Assembly (NCBI GenBank): GCA_000226015.1 | Contig: JH156077.1 | Location: 95,773-127,136 of the forward strand | Length of the DNA: 31,364 nt | Source of the DNA: Mnemiopsis leidyi | Lineage: Eukaryota > Ctenophora > Tentaculata > Lobata > Bolinopsidae | Direction: 5' to 3' | In this document: piece by piece, positions 30,285 through 31,364 of the stretch | Layout of the letters: every line of letters begins with the position of its first letter | How positions within the stretch are numbered: position 1 is the stretch's first letter | The notes under the pieces: generated by a model | The model's database searches: none | What the model was told of the DNA's origin: nothing | Seen by the model: the letters and a program-made list of their open reading frames with translations, nothing else | Made by a program: the position numbers and the translations under genes

Positions 30285-31129
30285 GTTGACAACAATACAG
30301 CCCCCACGCGCACGCGCTACACCGGTTCAACACGTGAGCCACATTAGGGTAGCGCAATTGCCACAGGGGTATGGGATGGGTATTGAGGAGACAAGAGCTC
30401 AGGCTTATAAAAGTTGGGCCATAAATAATGAAATAAATTAATAAATAATGAATTATGATGCCAGCATCATCACACCTAATCTCCTAAGCTAGAAATTCTA
30501 AACTCCAAATAATAACTAACAAATTAATCAAAAGCATTAAAAACTATTAAATGTCAATGAATTTCTTTTTAGCCACAAATGGGTTATTTTCAAAAAAGCT
30601 GTTGTGTCTTGACTTGTTCTTCAAATAATTTCCACTTTCAAGTCGACTTAAAACTTCATCAGAGTTTTAGAAAAGAGTCTTGCCTGGGGACCTCGGGCTA
30701 ATTGTTGCTTTGCGCCCGGTAAAAAGAGTCATGATGAAGAAAATAGCAAAGAAAATGGAAATAGCATATTGGTCATGAGAAAAAAAACTCCGATTTAAGC
30801 TTTAATGAAAATATCAACGGGCGATGCGCGTCTAGAATTTCTTCGAAATGCGTGACAGCGCGTGATGGCCGCGACAGTAGGTTATCAACCTACAAATGAA
30901 AATAACGCTTCTTGCTTAAGAGACTTAGTAAGTAAGTAAGTAATAATTATGACATAACATCATCACATATTATATCTATTTAAAATTTCAAAGCACTCAA
31001 TGGAAAAAAAATAGGAAAACCTAAAAACTTCCCATCCACATTTAAATTTAAATAAGTAACTAGAAATAAAGGGAAATGCTAGCTATACTTTCCAGTAGAA
31101 TTAAGATTAATAAAGCGATTTTTTTGCAA
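30285..31129. other. Repeat-bearing spacer
   Basis: It contains the second copies of the dispersed repeats described at 25252 and 26370 (about 30423-30484 and 30560-30665), an inverted, internally deleted copy of the 87-bp unit (about 30814-30893), and an (AGTA)n microsatellite at 30927-30943. No gene is supported. Confidence 0.5.
30814..30893 (-). repeat. Inverted, deleted copy of the 87-bp unit
   Basis: AACGGGCGATGCGCGTCTAG through GGCCGCGACAGTAGGTTATC is the reverse complement of the 30111 unit, lacking the segment around TTTCTGGCCTGACG. Confidence 0.8.
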
Positions 31130-31321
31130 CAAAGGGATGGGATAAAAGATACTCATTATGTTTCTCTTTGTTTGGCTGAGCGGCGAATACGTGGGGACCT
31201 TATCGAAGCTTTCAAAGCAACTAGTGGTTTGACTGACTATGGGTCAGGTTTGTTCAAATTGAGCAGATCTGGACGCAATCTAGTGTCATCCAATAGATGT
31301 TGTAAGAGTGTTACTAAGTAA
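31130..31321 (+). mobile_element. Non-LTR retrotransposon RT C-terminal fragment
   Basis: The + strand frame reads HYVSLCLAERRIRGDLIEAF followed by KATSGLTDYGSGLFKLSRSG. It matches the conserved L..RR.RGDLIE.FK....G block near the C-terminus of LINE-encoded reverse transcriptases, which normally continues to a Cys-rich or short tail. It ends at TAA 31319-31321. Upstream frame content is not recognisable, so this is a 5'-truncated copy. Confidence 0.65.
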
Positions 31322-31364
31322 AGAATTTAAAGGGTTCTTTTCTCCGGAGCGAGTTATTCCATTC

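Noticed and set aside
30068-30441. Open frames on both strands with a 29-residue repeat
   Set aside because: They arise from an exact 87-bp tandem duplication of non-coding repeat DNA, and both strands are open by chance.
1-31364. CRISPR arrays, operons or prokaryotic defence genes
   Set aside because: Spliced metazoan genes throughout. The only regular repeat array has units that abut without unique spacers.

Overview
This is eukaryotic DNA from a non-vertebrate animal. The genes have GT-AG introns, several exons and polyadenylation signals, intergenic DNA is AT-rich, and there are many small transposon relics. The encoded families are metazoan: an LDLa-domain, relaxin/LGR-type 7TM receptor, secreted cathepsin-like cysteine proteases, and an MMD-type PAQR membrane protein. 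Short TTAGGG tracts, a tRNA-Gly-derived SINE and non-LTR retrotransposon fragments fit a marine invertebrate such as a cnidarian, placozoan-grade animal or tunicate. The sequence alone does not settle which.

Layout: (1) 1-5.0 kb: the large 3' coding exon of an LDLa/7TM receptor on the + strand, then its 3' region. (2) 5.06-5.33 kb: a tRNA-derived SINE. (3) 5.9-18.9 kb: a papain-family (C1A) protease cluster. Gene A (-) has five exons and a 1-nt frameshift. Gene B (-) has six exons and a unique acidic linker plus Cys-rich C-terminal domain. Fragment C (+) has only exons 4-5. Fragment E (+) is a 5' leader and start only. Gene D (+) is intact, with five exons. The genes share intron positions and several exact exon lengths, so they arose by local duplication and inversion. 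The cluster also holds an hAT-type MITE with a perfect 8-bp target duplication, a Harbinger-like MITE interrupted by an assembly gap, an RT relic, and a 13-copy minisatellite grown from the end of gene B exon 3. (4) 20.4-25.2 kb: an MMD/PAQR-like gene (-), reconstructed as seven exons (228 aa, exon 6 uncertain). A possible nested + strand first exon lies 79 bp downstream of an RFX X-box. (5) 25.4-31.4 kb: repeat-rich DNA with a terminal-inverted-repeat element carrying head-to-head telomere-like repeats, LINE fragments, and a GC-rich nest of palindromes and inverted modules.

The proteases look like secreted, self-inhibited digestive or lysosomal enzymes: signal peptide, I29-type propeptide, mature C1 domain. 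The receptor and the PAQR protein are membrane proteins with no evident functional link to them. No operon or defence-type system is visible. The most unusual items are the exon-junction minisatellite, the protease C-terminal extension, the telomere-repeat element, and the X-box/nested-exon arrangement.
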